A stretch of 64,000 nt of DNA from Paenibacillus glycanilyticus. GTDB taxonomy: Bacteria; Bacillota; Bacilli; Paenibacillales; Paenibacillaceae. The translations under genes and the position numbers were made by a program. Where the stretch lies: the NCBI RefSeq assembly GCF_023715145.1, contig NZ_JAMBNP010000017.1, positions 28,459-92,458 on the forward strand, in the 5' to 3' direction. Position 1 is the first letter of the stretch; each line of letters begins with the position of its first letter. Under the pieces are notes generated by a model. It was not told where the DNA came from and searched no databases. It saw nothing but the letters and a program-made list of their open reading frames with translations. This document shows positions 17,713 through 25,606 of the stretch, piece after piece.

Positions 17713-18960
17713 TTATTTCCGCTTTTCCCGGAAAAGCGTGAAGAACAGCAGCGAGGCGGTAACGTACAAGAAGCCTGTAATGCTGAACGTGATGGCGTAC
17801 CCCCAGTAGTAGCCGTGGGATGTGATGATATGGGATTGAACGGGACCCATGGTAGCCCAGCCAAGCATAAAGGCGGTCTGCATGACCGAATTGGCCAAGC
17901 TCTGATTGCGGGCAGAGACCCGGTTCATCAGCGTGGCGGACAGAAGCGGGTTAGCCGCATTCATCAGCGCCTGCCGGAATAAGAAGCTGACCGAAGCGAC
18001 AAGCAGCATATTCGTGAAGCCGGTAATAAGCAGGAACGGGAGCGACAGCGTTTGGAAGATCACGATCGCCCTCACTTGACCGATCCGGTTGGCGAGCGTT
18101 GGACCAATAAGCATGGAGAAGATGGTCATCACTTGCCCAAGCGAGAGCAGGAAGCTCATGCCGCTAAGCGAGATCTCAAAACGGTTCGTGAAATACAGAT
18201 TCAAGTAAGGAATGACAAGCCCGGAGCCGATGCCAATGAGCAGCTCAACAACGGCAAACATGACGATGAAGCTGATCTCCTTGTTAACCGGAGCGGGAGC
18301 GGGCTTAGGCAGGGATGAGGACTCCCGGCTGTCGCCAGCTTTGTCCGCACGCTTGCTCTCCCGCATCGCCTGCAGCGGAAGGAATGCCCCAATTGTAGCG
18401 ATACTGCCCGCGAGCAGGACAAGCTTGAACGAGAGCAGCTCGCTTACTCCGGCATCCTGCAGAACGTCGGAGATGACGCCGCCGCCAAGGCTGCCCGCCA
18501 CTTGGGCCGCAAGGACAAAGGCGGAGTATATGCTGAAGATGCGCAGCCGGTCTGCTTTGGCCACATTTTCGGCCAGGAAAGGAATGGCGAGCACCTGGAA
18601 CACGGTTGCGAAGATTCCGGTTAGGACTGCCATTGTCAGCAGACTGCTCTCGGATTCGAATAACGACCGGCCGGCCAATACGATTCCGCTGCATAAAGCT
18701 CCAATGACGAGCAGACGTTTGCGGCTGGCACGATCGCCGAACAGGCCGATTGGTATGAAGCAGATCGCCGTAGCGAGCGACTGCATGCTGACGACCGTTC
18801 CGCTCATGGCATCGGGGTAGCCCAGCTCGTGAATATATAAGTTGTAGAGTACCGAGAATAGACCCGTGCCGAATTGATATAACATGTTGGACAGAAAGAA
18901 AAGACGGATGTTGCGGGACCAGCCCTTCCACTCCGCCGTGGTAGATTGCAGCCATTTCAT
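17713..18960 (-). CDS. Major facilitator superfamily transporter
   Basis: A 415-residue MFS protein with 12 predicted membrane helices in two halves. The loop after helix 2 (GLFGDRASRKRLLVIG) is the MFS motif A equivalent, and a charged central loop rich in Ser/Pro/Lys (about 195-220) separates the halves. Start ATG 18960 has AGGAGG 11 bases upstream. Single gene, divergent from the DUF423 gene, flanked by its own terminator. Substrate cannot be told; drug or metabolite export is the usual role of this YfmO/YqgE-like type. Confidence 0.87.
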   Translation of the reverse strand: MKWLQSTTAEWKGWSRNIRLFFLSNMLYQFGTGLFSVLYNLYIHELGYPDAMSGTVVSMQSLATAICFIPIGLFGDRASRKRLLVIGALCSGIVLAGRSLFESESSLLTMAVLTGIFATVFQVLAIPFLAENVAKADRLRIFSIYSAFVLAAQVAGSLGGGVISDVLQDAGVSELLSFKLVLLAGSIATIGAFLPLQAMRESKRADKAGDSRESSSLPKPAPAPVNKEISFIVMFAVVELLIGIGSGLVIPYLNLYFTNRFEISLSGMSFLLSLGQVMTIFSMLIGPTLANRIGQVRAIVIFQTLSLPFLLITGFTNMLLVASVSFLFRQALMNAANPLLSATLMNRVSARNQSLANSVMQTAFMLGWATMGPVQSHIITSHGYYWGYAITFSITGFLYVTASLLFFTLFREKRK

Positions 18961-19086
18961 GATGTAAGTGCCTCCTGATGCTATTCCAACCTACAACATT
19001 ACTACCCCGCGGGCCGTAAAGCAATCGGAAATTATTGCGGATCGTGATATGCTAAGGGAAGAACATTCAGGAGATGAGGGAAGAAG

Positions 19087-19449
19087 ATGCAGACGTTTGT
19101 TGTGCTTGGTTGTATATTGATGGCTGTAGCCGTGGCGGTTGGCGCGTTTGGCGCCCATGCGCTGAAGAGCAGAATAGAGCCGGACAAGCTGAAGGTGTAT
19201 GAGGTAGGCGTGCAGTATCATATTATTCACGCATTGGGATTAATCGGTGTCGGCCTCTTGGCCGACCGTTATCCGGATGCCGGCATTATCGTAACCGGGG
19301 GCTGGCTCCTGGCCGTGGGCATTGTGCTGTTCTCCGGAAGTCTGTACGTAATAAGTTTGAAAAGAGTGCGTTTGCTTGGCCCGGTAACGCCGCTTGGCGG
19401 CTTGTCCTTTATCATCGGCTGGGTGCTTATCGCGATTGGCGTGCTGTAA
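19087..19449 (+). CDS. DUF423 family small membrane protein
   Basis: A 120-residue, four-helix membrane protein. VAVGAFGAHALKSRI near the N terminus and LLGPVTPLGGLSFIIGW near the C terminus are the family hallmarks (YwdK/YgdD relatives). Function unknown. GGAGATGAGGGAAGAAG precedes ATG 19087. Transcribed alone and ended by a strong terminator. Confidence 0.9.
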   Translation: MQTFVVLGCILMAVAVAVGAFGAHALKSRIEPDKLKVYEVGVQYHIIHALGLIGVGLLADRYPDAGIIVTGGWLLAVGIVLFSGSLYVISLKRVRLLGPVTPLGGLSFIIGWVLIAIGVL

Positions 19450-19454
19450 AATGA

Positions 19455-19493
19455 GAAGACATCCGCCCCAAAGTGGCGAGATGTCTTCTTTAT
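19455..19493 (+). terminator. Intrinsic terminator of the DUF423 gene
   Basis: GAAGACAT (19455-19462) pairs with ATGTCTTC (19481-19488), with an inner CGCC/GGCG pair, then TTTATT. Confidence 0.85.
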
Positions 19494-19641
19494 TAAGCCA
19501 AGCCCTTCCGCATGCTGCGCATGCATAAACCGGCATCGGAAAAAGTACAGTGATTCGGATATTTCACAATAGACTGGCCGGTCCGGAGCATGTTAACGTA
19601 CCTTCAACAAGCAGAGAACTGCTTAAGGAAGGGGCGTACTT

Positions 19642-21888
19642 ATGAAGTCAGGTGTTGCTTATGCCGGCTGCGTAACGAAATATAAAGGCAGTGAGATTCT
19701 GGAGTCCTTTGATATTCCGTTTAGTAATGAAGCGAACAATCAAATGGCTCTTAGCCAGGGATGGTCTGTACAAGTAAGTATAGAAGGAAGCATAGACCAT
19801 CCGGATGGCCAGCTGCTGACGGCACAATTCCAGTCAAACGGGATTTCGGACGAATCTGCTGTTGCGTTATCCTTTTTGTGGAGCGGGTGGTCGGAGCACA
19901 ATTATGTTCTCGTGCCGGGTGCGGTCTATGCCGGGAACCGTTTTGAGGCTCGGGAGCTGTCGTATGCGCCATGTTGGTCGAGGCTTGAGGACGGCGGGCC
20001 GGACGTGCCCAATCTGATTACGGATGTACCGCGCCTATCCTCGCAGCAAGGCCTTCCATCGGCCTTCCATCTGCTGACCGGCGACGCCGCTACGCCCTCT
20101 ATCGGGATAATGGATAAAGCGTCGGCTACCGGCTGGCTGTTTGTATTCGAGCAAGGCACGACGCTTGGTGACAGCTCGATCCATGTGGCGGAAAATGCTG
20201 ACCGGAGCGCGGCGCGGATTTCCGTTCAGTCACCGGGAGTCAGACCATCCATGAAATACGAGATGGCTACTACCAAAGTGCCCAGCACGGATAGGGGCCA
20301 TGATTTCAAACCGGGCGATGCGGCCCAGCTTAGCTGCCGGATTTATCGGTTTGCCTGCCCTTCTGTTCAAACCTTATTCGAGCGGTTCGCCGAGGTCCGC
20401 CAGAAGGAGCTGCCTTCGGCCGAATTGGCGCGAAGCCTCCCGTTCTCCGCAGCGTGGGAGATTCAGGAGCGGAAGTATAACGAGATGAACTGGAACGTTG
20501 AGCTTGGATATTACGCGGTGGGCACAATCGATATGAAGCATCAGGACTGGCAGGTCGGCTGGGTAGGAGGAGGCATGTCGAGCCTGGCTTTGCTGCTTGA
20601 GGGCAGCGAAGTCTCGGTTCACCGTGCGCTGGACACCCTTCGATTCCTGTTCGGCAGCCAGGCGGAGTCGGGCTTTTTCCACGGCGTCTGCTACAAAGGG
20701 CAATGGTATGGCGATGAATTTAACGATGCTCCTGATCGCAGGCACCCGGAACAGTGGCATATCTTGCGCAAGAGCGCGGACGCTCTGTACTTCATCATGA
20801 AGCATTTGCTGGTTCTTAAGGAGATCCATCCGGACTTTGTCGTTCCCGCTGACTGGCTGGAAGGCACAAGACGGCTTGCGGATGCCTTCGTCCGGTTATG
20901 GCATAAGTATGGCCAATTCGGGCAGTGGGTCCACACCGGTACGGGAGATATCCTCATTGGAGGCTCCGCGGCGGGGGGCATAGCTCCGGCGGGTCTTGCT
21001 CTGTGCGGAAAGTATTTCAAGGAAGACAGCTATACGTCTGTCGCCGAACTGGCAGCTAGGCACTACTATAAGCAATTTACCGCTCAAGGCATTACGACAG
21101 GAGGACCTGGCGAGATCCTGCAGTGCCCGGACAGCGAATCGGCCTTCGCGCTGCTGGAGTCGTATATGGTGCTCTATGAAACAACCGGGGAACCGGAATG
21201 GATCCCGATGGCGGAGGAAGCGGCGCTTCAAGCGATGACCTGGTGCGTCTCTTATGATTTCCGCTTTCCGAGGGGTTCGACCTTCGAGCAGCTTGGCATC
21301 CGTACAACAGGCTCGGTTATCGCCAATGTGCAGAATAAGCATAGCGCTCCGGGAATCTGCACGTTGTCCGGAGACTCGCTGCTCAAGCTGTATCGGGCAA
21401 CGGGCAACAAGCTTTACATGGAGCTGCTGCGCGAAATCGCCGGCAATCTGCCGCAATATTTGTCCCGGGCCGACCGGCCGGTAAGAGGCTGGGAAGGCTG
21501 GGATATGCCGCCCGGCTATATGAGCGAGCGGGTTAATATGAGCGATTGGGAAGGCAAAGAGAATGTCGGCGAAGTCATCCCGTATTCCTGCTGGTGCGAG
21601 GTATCGCTGATGCTCACTTATGCGGAGCTTCCGGGTATCTACGTCGACAAGACAACCGGCAGCGTAACGGTAATCGATCAGGTCATTTGCGTCTTGGAAG
21701 AAACGGAGGGTTCGGCTCGGCCTTTGCGAATAACCAATCCGACAGCCTTCCAGGCGGAGATCAAGCTTCTGGCGGAATCGGAGGAGGAAGCGGCGCTGCC
21801 GCTTGGTCCATGCGGTTATCTGCAGTGGAGCAGGATTAAGGTAGAGCCCGGGGAGACGGTCCTGGTGGACTTATTTGATAATGATTGA
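19642..21888 (+). CDS. Uncharacterised six-hairpin glycosidase-like protein
   Basis: A 748-residue protein with no signal peptide, so probably cytoplasmic. Residues 1 to about 270 are beta-rich; about 280-680 look like an alpha/alpha toroid, with repeated helix pairs and Trp/Gly-rich loops (WQVGWVGGGM, HTGTGDILIGGSAAGG, CPDSESAFALLESYM, GDSLLKLYRATGN). This resembles the six-hairpin glycosidase superfamily (GH88/GH105/GH127-like folds), but I cannot assign a GH family or catalytic residues. A short beta-rich C-terminal tail follows. GGAAGGGG precedes ATG 19642. Stands alone between terminators; a cytoplasmic role in finishing imported oligosaccharides is a guess. Confidence 0.6.
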   Translation: MKSGVAYAGCVTKYKGSEILESFDIPFSNEANNQMALSQGWSVQVSIEGSIDHPDGQLLTAQFQSNGISDESAVALSFLWSGWSEHNYVLVPGAVYAGNRFEARELSYAPCWSRLEDGGPDVPNLITDVPRLSSQQGLPSAFHLLTGDAATPSIGIMDKASATGWLFVFEQGTTLGDSSIHVAENADRSAARISVQSPGVRPSMKYEMATTKVPSTDRGHDFKPGDAAQLSCRIYRFACPSVQTLFERFAEVRQKELPSAELARSLPFSAAWEIQERKYNEMNWNVELGYYAVGTIDMKHQDWQVGWVGGGMSSLALLLEGSEVSVHRALDTLRFLFGSQAESGFFHGVCYKGQWYGDEFNDAPDRRHPEQWHILRKSADALYFIMKHLLVLKEIHPDFVVPADWLEGTRRLADAFVRLWHKYGQFGQWVHTGTGDILIGGSAAGGIAPAGLALCGKYFKEDSYTSVAELAARHYYKQFTAQGITTGGPGEILQCPDSESAFALLESYMVLYETTGEPEWIPMAEEAALQAMTWCVSYDFRFPRGSTFEQLGIRTTGSVIANVQNKHSAPGICTLSGDSLLKLYRATGNKLYMELLREIAGNLPQYLSRADRPVRGWEGWDMPPGYMSERVNMSDWEGKENVGEVIPYSCWCEVSLMLTYAELPGIYVDKTTGSVTVIDQVICVLEETEGSARPLRITNPTAFQAEIKLLAESEEEAALPLGPCGYLQWSRIKVEPGETVLVDLFDND

Positions 21889-21910
21889 TTGTGATCTAAA
21901 AACATTTGGA

Positions 21911-21972
21911 CTTCTGCAGAATAGGCAGCCTAAGTATCGCATGGAACATCGTTGCGGCTGCCCTCCCAGAAG
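21911..21972 (-). terminator. Possible terminator hairpin between convergent genes
   Basis: Outer arms CTTCTG (21911-21916) and CAGAAG (21967-21972), inner arms GGCAGCC (21924-21930) and GGCTGCC (21956-21962). The T tract on the minus strand is distant, so the call is weak. Confidence 0.4.
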
Positions 21973-21975
21973 ATT

Positions 21976-22254
21976 TTACTCGGAAACGTTGCCAAAGCGC
22001 TTCGCGTTGCGAAGCCGCGCGCGCTCGATCTCGACCTCGCGGTTGCGAGGCTCGGCATTCGTGACAAGCGACCCTAGCAGCTTGCGCGCCGACTCCGTAA
22101 CCTCCCTGATCGCCAGCTGGAACGCTTCCTCGTTCGCCTTGGACGGCGCGTTGAAGCCAGACAATTTGCGGACGAACTGGAGCGCTGCCGCCTGAATTTC
22201 CTCGTCGGTTGCCGGCGGATCGAAATTATACAGCGTCTTAATATTTCGGCACAT
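21976..22254 (-). CDS. DUF2277 domain protein
   Basis: A 92-residue helical protein whose opening, MCRNIKTLYNFDPPATDEEI, followed by AALQFVRKLSG, is the signature of DUF2277. The fold is small and all-alpha; no function is known. AAAGGAG precedes the ATG on the minus strand. It probably has its own promoter, as the terminator at 22337-22379 closes the upstream HD gene. Confidence 0.92.
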   Translation of the reverse strand: MCRNIKTLYNFDPPATDEEIQAAALQFVRKLSGFNAPSKANEEAFQLAIREVTESARKLLGSLVTNAEPRNREVEIERARLRNAKRFGNVSE

Positions 22255-22336
22255 AAAGCTTCTCCTTTCGGTTGTTCAGCGTTGTCTTTATGATACTACA
22301 CGGATTGTGGCCGGGCCAGCCGGGTTCTTTATATAT

Positions 22337-22379
22337 AAAAGCCAGCCGTACGAGGCCCGTACGAGGCTGGCTTTTTTTT
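22337..22379. terminator. Intrinsic terminator of the HD phosphohydrolase gene
   Basis: Stem AAAAGCCAGCC with GGCTGGCTTTT around an inner GTACG repeat, flanked by T-rich runs on both strands. It lies 57 bases past the stop of the minus-strand HD gene. Confidence 0.85.
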
Positions 22380-22435
22380 GCGTATATAGTAGGGAGAAGA
22401 ACGGAATGCGGTATGCAGCGGGGGGAAGGATGAGA

Positions 22436-23065
22436 TTATTCGGCCAAAGCTTCTTTCGTAATTTGCTCGATATCAATCGGGGATATGCAGCCCTCGCTTA
22501 CGAGGTCGGGGAGGATATGGTTCAGGAAGTAATCGACGCAATGAAGCTTGATCTCTTTGATTTTAATCAGGGCGGTCCGGTACATCACGATAAATTCTTT
22601 CTCCGTATTGCCCAGCTGCAGCTCGATGAAGGCTTCATAGATCTGATCCAGCTTATCCGCTACTTCAAGGATTTGACCTTCCACGGATTGATCTTTTCCT
22701 TCGCGGAGCTGCCGGCGGAAGAAGGGCTTAAATTCCTCCGGAATATTCTCGTCGATGAAAAGGGCGACCATGCCTTCTTCCACCTGAAGCAGCATGGAAC
22801 GGAGCTCCATGGAGTGATGCTTTACGGGTGTCTTGATGTCTCCGATAAAAATTTCGCCATAATCGTGGCTGCTCGTAATTTCGTAGAGCTTCTTCCAATC
22901 TATGGCTACGCCATTCATTTCTTCAATATCCGCCAAAGTCTTCGCATATTGAACGACCTTCCAGGAATGCTCGGCTACGCTATGGTCCTGAAACTTGAAT
23001 TTGCCCGGGCAGCGAATGATTCTTTCGAGGTCGGTTAACGACTGAAAGTACGAATGAATTCCCAT
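22436..23065 (-). CDS. HD domain phosphohydrolase (YfbR-like)
   Basis: A 209-residue HD-superfamily metal phosphohydrolase. Metal-binding residues are visible as the His of HSVAEHSWKVV, the HD pair of TSSHDYGEIFIGD and the distal Asp of EVADKLDQIYEA. This arrangement matches the YfbR/YGK1 group, 5'-deoxynucleotidases that dephosphorylate dNMPs in the cytoplasm. Start ATG 23065 has AAAGGAATCC upstream. Transcribed divergently from the polyamine-like gene pair, with 193 bases between. Substrate inferred from the family only. Confidence 0.85.
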   Translation of the reverse strand: MGIHSYFQSLTDLERIIRCPGKFKFQDHSVAEHSWKVVQYAKTLADIEEMNGVAIDWKKLYEITSSHDYGEIFIGDIKTPVKHHSMELRSMLLQVEEGMVALFIDENIPEEFKPFFRRQLREGKDQSVEGQILEVADKLDQIYEAFIELQLGNTEKEFIVMYRTALIKIKEIKLHCVDYFLNHILPDLVSEGCISPIDIEQITKEALAE

Positions 23066-23258
23066 ATCTCGGATTCCTTTCTTGGAACAAGTTAGTTATA
23101 TTCTGCTGCACAACTCCAGTATATATCCCGATTGTTATAGGATCGTTAACGCGCTTTGGAAGTTGCTGGCCTCGTAAAAAATGATAGATTCCATAGGTTA
23201 TCGAATAGGTCGTCCCAACTCCGAGTGAATACCATGAATAAAAGGAGTTGAGGTTTAG

Positions 23259-24509
23259 GTGAATCAAAGGTTAGGACTAACGATTCTAGGCAGTGGAGGA
23301 GGCGTCGCCAAATCAGTGCTAGCGATCTTGGACAAGGCATTCCAGGATCCGAATGATCCGCTTCATTCGTTCATTGGCCAAATGGATCTTCATTTGGTGG
23401 ACAAGAAGCAGAAGGACAAATCGTATTACAAGCTGTTTATTCCGCATGTGGGCTTCACGCTGCATCAGTTTGATCTGGGCAACATGAACCGGTTCCGCCA
23501 GCATCTGGCGGACACCAAGACAACCGTCGTTATTGACGTGTCTTGGGCAGATACGGTAGAAATGCTGCAATGCTGCGATGAGCTTGGGGTGATGTATATC
23601 AACACCGCTCTGGAGAACACGATGGTTGATGAAAGAGAAGAGCTTGAAGGCTTTACGCTGCTCGAGCGCTACCGCATCTTTGAAGAGAACAGGGGACGCT
23701 TCACCCGCGTGAAGGCGATTATCGGCTCGGGCATGAATCCCGGCGTTGTCCAATGGATGGCGATCAGCCTGATGAAGCAGCTGCCAGGCGAGCTTCCGCT
23801 AGGCTGTTATATTGTGGAACAGGATGATTCGTTTTATGCGGATCCGTCGAAGGCTCAGAAGAAGACCGTCTATTCGACATGGTCGCCGGAATGTTTTCTG
23901 GATGAAGCGATTCTGAACTATCCGATGCTGATGAAGCAGCATATGCCGATGTTTATGTACAACGATGTGTATGAGCTTGAATTCAAGGTGGCGCTTGGCG
24001 GCAAGCAGTTCTATGGCTGCCTGATGCCGCATGAAGAGGTCATCACGCTGGGCGTAGCCTTCAACATGGAGTGCGGCTTCATTTATCGGGTGAACGAGTA
24101 TACGACAGAAGTCATCAAGGCGAATCTGACGAACGCCAATGATCTGTGGAACTGGAAGCACCAGGTGCTGGATCCGCTGGACGGCGAGCTGAACGGTTCG
24201 GATTTGGTTGGCGTGCTGCTTGTGTATAAGGATAAGGAACGGTACATGTACAATGTCATGAGCAATAAAGAAGTGTTTGCCGAGTATAAAACAAACGCCA
24301 CTTATTTTCAGGTTGCCTGCGGTATTTACGGAGCACTTTCGACGCTTCTGCTGGATGACATTCCGGACGGCGTTTATTTCGTAGACGAGCTTCTGCTGCG
24401 GACGGATTCCGGTTATGGCCAGTACCTGTCCTATTACATGAAGCATTTTGTGACAGGCGAGAATGACAGGACGGACGGGCTTCTGCTTGACCGGCTCAAG
24501 AAAATATAA
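23259..24509 (+). CDS. Saccharopine-dehydrogenase-superfamily protein, homospermidine-synthase-like
   Basis: A 416-residue NAD(P)-dependent enzyme. The N-terminal Rossmann fold carries a GSGGG loop (residues 11-15); the middle holds YINTALENTM and GSGMNPGVVQWMA. The NPG motif is shared with homospermidine synthase, which joins two diamines by an NAD-linked oxidation/reduction cycle, but the protein is shorter than the roughly 480 residues usual there. Alternatives are carboxynorspermidine dehydrogenase or a novel amine-coupling enzyme. Start GTG 23259 follows AAAGGAG. It is 18 bases ahead of a spermidine-synthase homologue, so both likely act on one polyamine-like product. Confidence 0.65.
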   Translation: MNQRLGLTILGSGGGVAKSVLAILDKAFQDPNDPLHSFIGQMDLHLVDKKQKDKSYYKLFIPHVGFTLHQFDLGNMNRFRQHLADTKTTVVIDVSWADTVEMLQCCDELGVMYINTALENTMVDEREELEGFTLLERYRIFEENRGRFTRVKAIIGSGMNPGVVQWMAISLMKQLPGELPLGCYIVEQDDSFYADPSKAQKKTVYSTWSPECFLDEAILNYPMLMKQHMPMFMYNDVYELEFKVALGGKQFYGCLMPHEEVITLGVAFNMECGFIYRVNEYTTEVIKANLTNANDLWNWKHQVLDPLDGELNGSDLVGVLLVYKDKERYMYNVMSNKEVFAEYKTNATYFQVACGIYGALSTLLLDDIPDGVYFVDELLLRTDSGYGQYLSYYMKHFVTGENDRTDGLLLDRLKKI

Positions 24510-24527
24510 TGGTGGGATGAACAAACA

Positions 24528-25397
24528 ATGAGAAACAGATCGTTAACGGGATTTCAGAAAGAGAACAATGAGGATGTCTGGCTGTGGGATGATCTGCCCG
24601 AGCTGGACATGGAAGTCGGCTACAAGGTGAAAGCACTTCTGCACTACGAGCAATCCCCCTTTCAGGAGATAAGCATCGTCGAGACAAAAGGCTTTGGGCG
24701 TATGCTGGTATTGGACGGGACCCCTCAGGTGACCTCGAAGGACGGCTTCATATATAACGAGATGATTACGCATATTGCGATGACGACTCACCCGGAGCCG
24801 AAGCGCGTGGCGATGATCGGAGGCGGCGACTGCGGACCGGCCCGAGAAGCGGTGAAGTATGGAAGTGTGCAGCAGATTGAAGTGGTAGAGATCGATGAGC
24901 GGGTAGTTGAGGTCTGCCGGACATGGCTGACCAAAGAGTCGGATTCGGACAAAATTCAAACCACCTATAAAGACGGATACGCATGGATTCAGGGGCAGAA
25001 AAACAAATGGGATGTCCTGCTGGTCGACCGTTCGGACCCTTACGGACCGGCCGTCAGCTTGTATAAGCCGCAATTTTATCAGAATGTATACGAGAGCCTC
25101 TCGAAGGAAGGCATCGCCGTATTCCAGTCCGGTTCCCCGTTTTATGGCCTGAGCAGCTTAAGCAAAACCATCGATAATCTGAAGAAGTATTTCCCTATCG
25201 TGCACACTTATCTATGCACCATTCCTTCGTTTCCCGGCGGGATCTGGAGCTTTACGATTGCTTCGAAAAAATGGGATCCCCTCGCGGCCGATCTCAGCCG
25301 TCTGCAGTGGCAGACCGCGAAATATATTAACCCCGAGATCTTCCGGGCAAGCTTTGTACTGCCTACGTATATGAAACAGATCATAGGAAAATCATAA
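24528..25397 (+). CDS. Divergent spermidine synthase-like aminopropyltransferase
   Basis: A 289-residue member of the spermidine synthase family, which moves an aminopropyl group from decarboxylated SAM to an amine. The nucleotide-binding motif reads GGGDCGPARE (family GGGDGG), the following Asp/Glu is in VVEIDERVVEV, and the catalytic loop is VDRSDPYGPAVSLY (family DSxDPxGPA). The amine-pocket motif is DGFIYNEM where DEFIYHEM is usual, so E to G and H to N changes suggest a different acceptor. Start ATG 24528, with a modest GGTGGGATG site. Cotranscribed with the gene before. No SAM decarboxylase gene is in the window. Confidence 0.8.
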   Translation: MRNRSLTGFQKENNEDVWLWDDLPELDMEVGYKVKALLHYEQSPFQEISIVETKGFGRMLVLDGTPQVTSKDGFIYNEMITHIAMTTHPEPKRVAMIGGGDCGPAREAVKYGSVQQIEVVEIDERVVEVCRTWLTKESDSDKIQTTYKDGYAWIQGQKNKWDVLLVDRSDPYGPAVSLYKPQFYQNVYESLSKEGIAVFQSGSPFYGLSSLSKTIDNLKKYFPIVHTYLCTIPSFPGGIWSFTIASKKWDPLAADLSRLQWQTAKYINPEIFRASFVLPTYMKQIIGKS

Positions 25398-25435
25398 AGC
25401 CGCATCGAATTGCACCCATTGCATCAATTGAAGAG

Positions 25436-25462
25436 ACACATTTATATGTGTTTTTTCTTTTT
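25436..25462 (+). terminator. Intrinsic terminator after the aminopropyltransferase gene
   Basis: ACACAT (25436-25441) pairs with ATGTGT (25446-25451), followed by TTTTTCTTTTT. Confidence 0.75.
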
Positions 25463-25606
25463 GTAACTACATGACCTTAGAATAATGCGATAAATAAGGG
25501 AAAGGTGTTGAATGTTTATTATGTTTTCGTGATATAGAATTTGATATGATAATACATAGCACTTCTAGATAGTTGGACTTATAGAATCTGGTTAGGAGAC
25601 AACATA

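Noticed and set aside
23259..25397. Staphylopine/bacillopaline-type metallophore genes (CntL/CntM)
   Set aside because: The transferase has spermidine synthase motifs rather than nicotianamine synthase ones, and no CntK-like racemase or metallophore transporter is adjacent.
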